From NCBI GenBank assembly GCA_964629335.1, contig CAZVRH010000054.1, positions 1 to 7,590 on the forward strand: a stretch of DNA of 7,590 nucleotides. The letters run 5' to 3'. Every line of letters begins with the position of its first letter. The first letter of the stretch is position 1. Source of the stretch: CACPJA01 sp964629335. Its GTDB lineage: Bacteria; Pseudomonadota; Gammaproteobacteria; Steroidobacterales; UBA11654. Below, piece after piece: positions 7,473-7,590 of the stretch. Made by a program: the position numbers and the translations under genes. The notes beneath the pieces are model-generated. The model did no database searches. It worked only from the letters and a program-made list of their open reading frames with translations, and was not told the DNA's origin.

Positions 7473-7500
7473 TTTAAATCACACTCAAAATGTTTATAAT
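7473..7500 (+). promoter_or_regulatory. Likely promoter for the tRNA gene(s)
   Basis: A perfect -10 box TATAAT (7495-7500) is preceded after 16 bases by TTTAAA (7473-7478), which matches the -35 consensus at four of six positions. Transcription would begin near 7507, about 33 bases before the mature tRNA end. It sits in the short gap after birA, where an independent tRNA promoter is expected. AT-richness makes the -35 part uncertain. Confidence 0.5.
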
Positions 7501-7539
7501 TCTCGAAAATTTATAGAGATTGATAGACAGTTCTATTTT

Positions 7540-7590
7540 GCCGGAATAGCTCAATTGGCAGAGCAACTGATTTGTAATCAGTAGGTTGGG
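7540..7590 (+). tRNA. tRNA-Thr (anticodon TGT), 3' end cut by window edge
   Basis: The sequence folds as a tRNA from its first base: acceptor 5' strand GCCGGAA, then TA, D-stem GCTC/GAGC around the loop AATTGGCA, and anticodon stem ACTGA/TCAGT around the loop TTTGTAA. The anticodon is TGT at 7573-7575, which reads ACA (threonine). The variable region AGGTT and the first GGG of the T-stem follow before the window ends, so about 25 bases are missing. It closely resembles E. coli tRNA-Thr(UGU). In many gammaproteobacteria this gene heads a tRNA-Thr/Tyr/Gly/Thr cluster before tuf, which may be what lies to the right. Confidence 0.95.

Noticed and set aside
7523..7539. Hairpin ATAGA-CAGT-TCTAT followed by TTT before the tRNA, a possible birA terminator
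   Set aside because: The five-pair stem has only one G-C pair, and it abuts the tRNA's first base, so termination there would block tRNA expression from the upstream promoter.
1..7590. Mobile elements, CRISPR repeats or phage attachment sites that could explain the left block's different composition
   Set aside because: No transposase, integrase, terminal repeat or regularly spaced repeat was seen. The tRNA is 3.4 kb from the composition break and is cut before its 3' end, so an attachment site cannot be judged.

Overview
The window reads as a piece of a bacterial chromosome with seven genes and one tRNA gene, all on the plus strand and tightly packed. The best guess for the host is a low-GC gammaproteobacterium, possibly marine or sulfur-oxidising. 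The placement rests on the birA to tRNA-Thr(TGT) arrangement at the right edge, which in many gammaproteobacteria leads into the tRNA-Tyr/Gly/Thr and tuf-secE-nusG block, and on the AT-rich core genes plsY and birA. It is an inference and not a firm assignment.

Left block (1 to about 4141): three genes in an apparent operon. The first is sulfoacetaldehyde acetyltransferase (xsc), cut by the left edge only a few codons after its start. It is followed by a short-form phosphate acetyltransferase (pta) and a sodium-coupled amino-acid symporter of the AGCS family. Xsc splits sulfoacetaldehyde with phosphate into acetyl phosphate and sulfite, and Pta turns acetyl phosphate into acetyl-CoA. This is the lower half of taurine or other C2-sulfonate catabolism. 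The symporter is a candidate importer for taurine, another sulfonate or alanine. The enzyme that makes sulfoacetaldehyde and any sulfite-handling genes are not in the window and may lie upstream.

Right block (4197 to 7466): a CtlX-like guanidine-modifying-fold hydrolase, an EamA/DMT ten-helix transporter, the acylglycerol-phosphate synthesis enzyme PlsY, and a biotin-protein ligase BirA without the DNA-binding domain. The gaps are 10 and 9 bases, and plsY and birA overlap by 4 bases, so this looks like one transcription unit. PlsY and BirA both serve membrane-lipid synthesis: PlsY acylates glycerol-3-phosphate, and BirA activates acetyl-CoA carboxylase. The first two genes have no obvious link to that role. 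A partial tRNA-Thr with its own likely promoter ends the window.

The two blocks differ visibly in base composition and codon use. By hand count, AGA/AGG makes up 10 of 48 arginine codons in the left block and 21 of 26 in the right block. Since plsY and birA are core genes, the sulfonate module looks like the acquired part. I found no CRISPR array, insertion sequence or phage gene, and no clearly new multi-gene system. The most interesting items are the composition break, the symporter's altered binding-site motifs, and the unusual biotin-binding loop of BirA.
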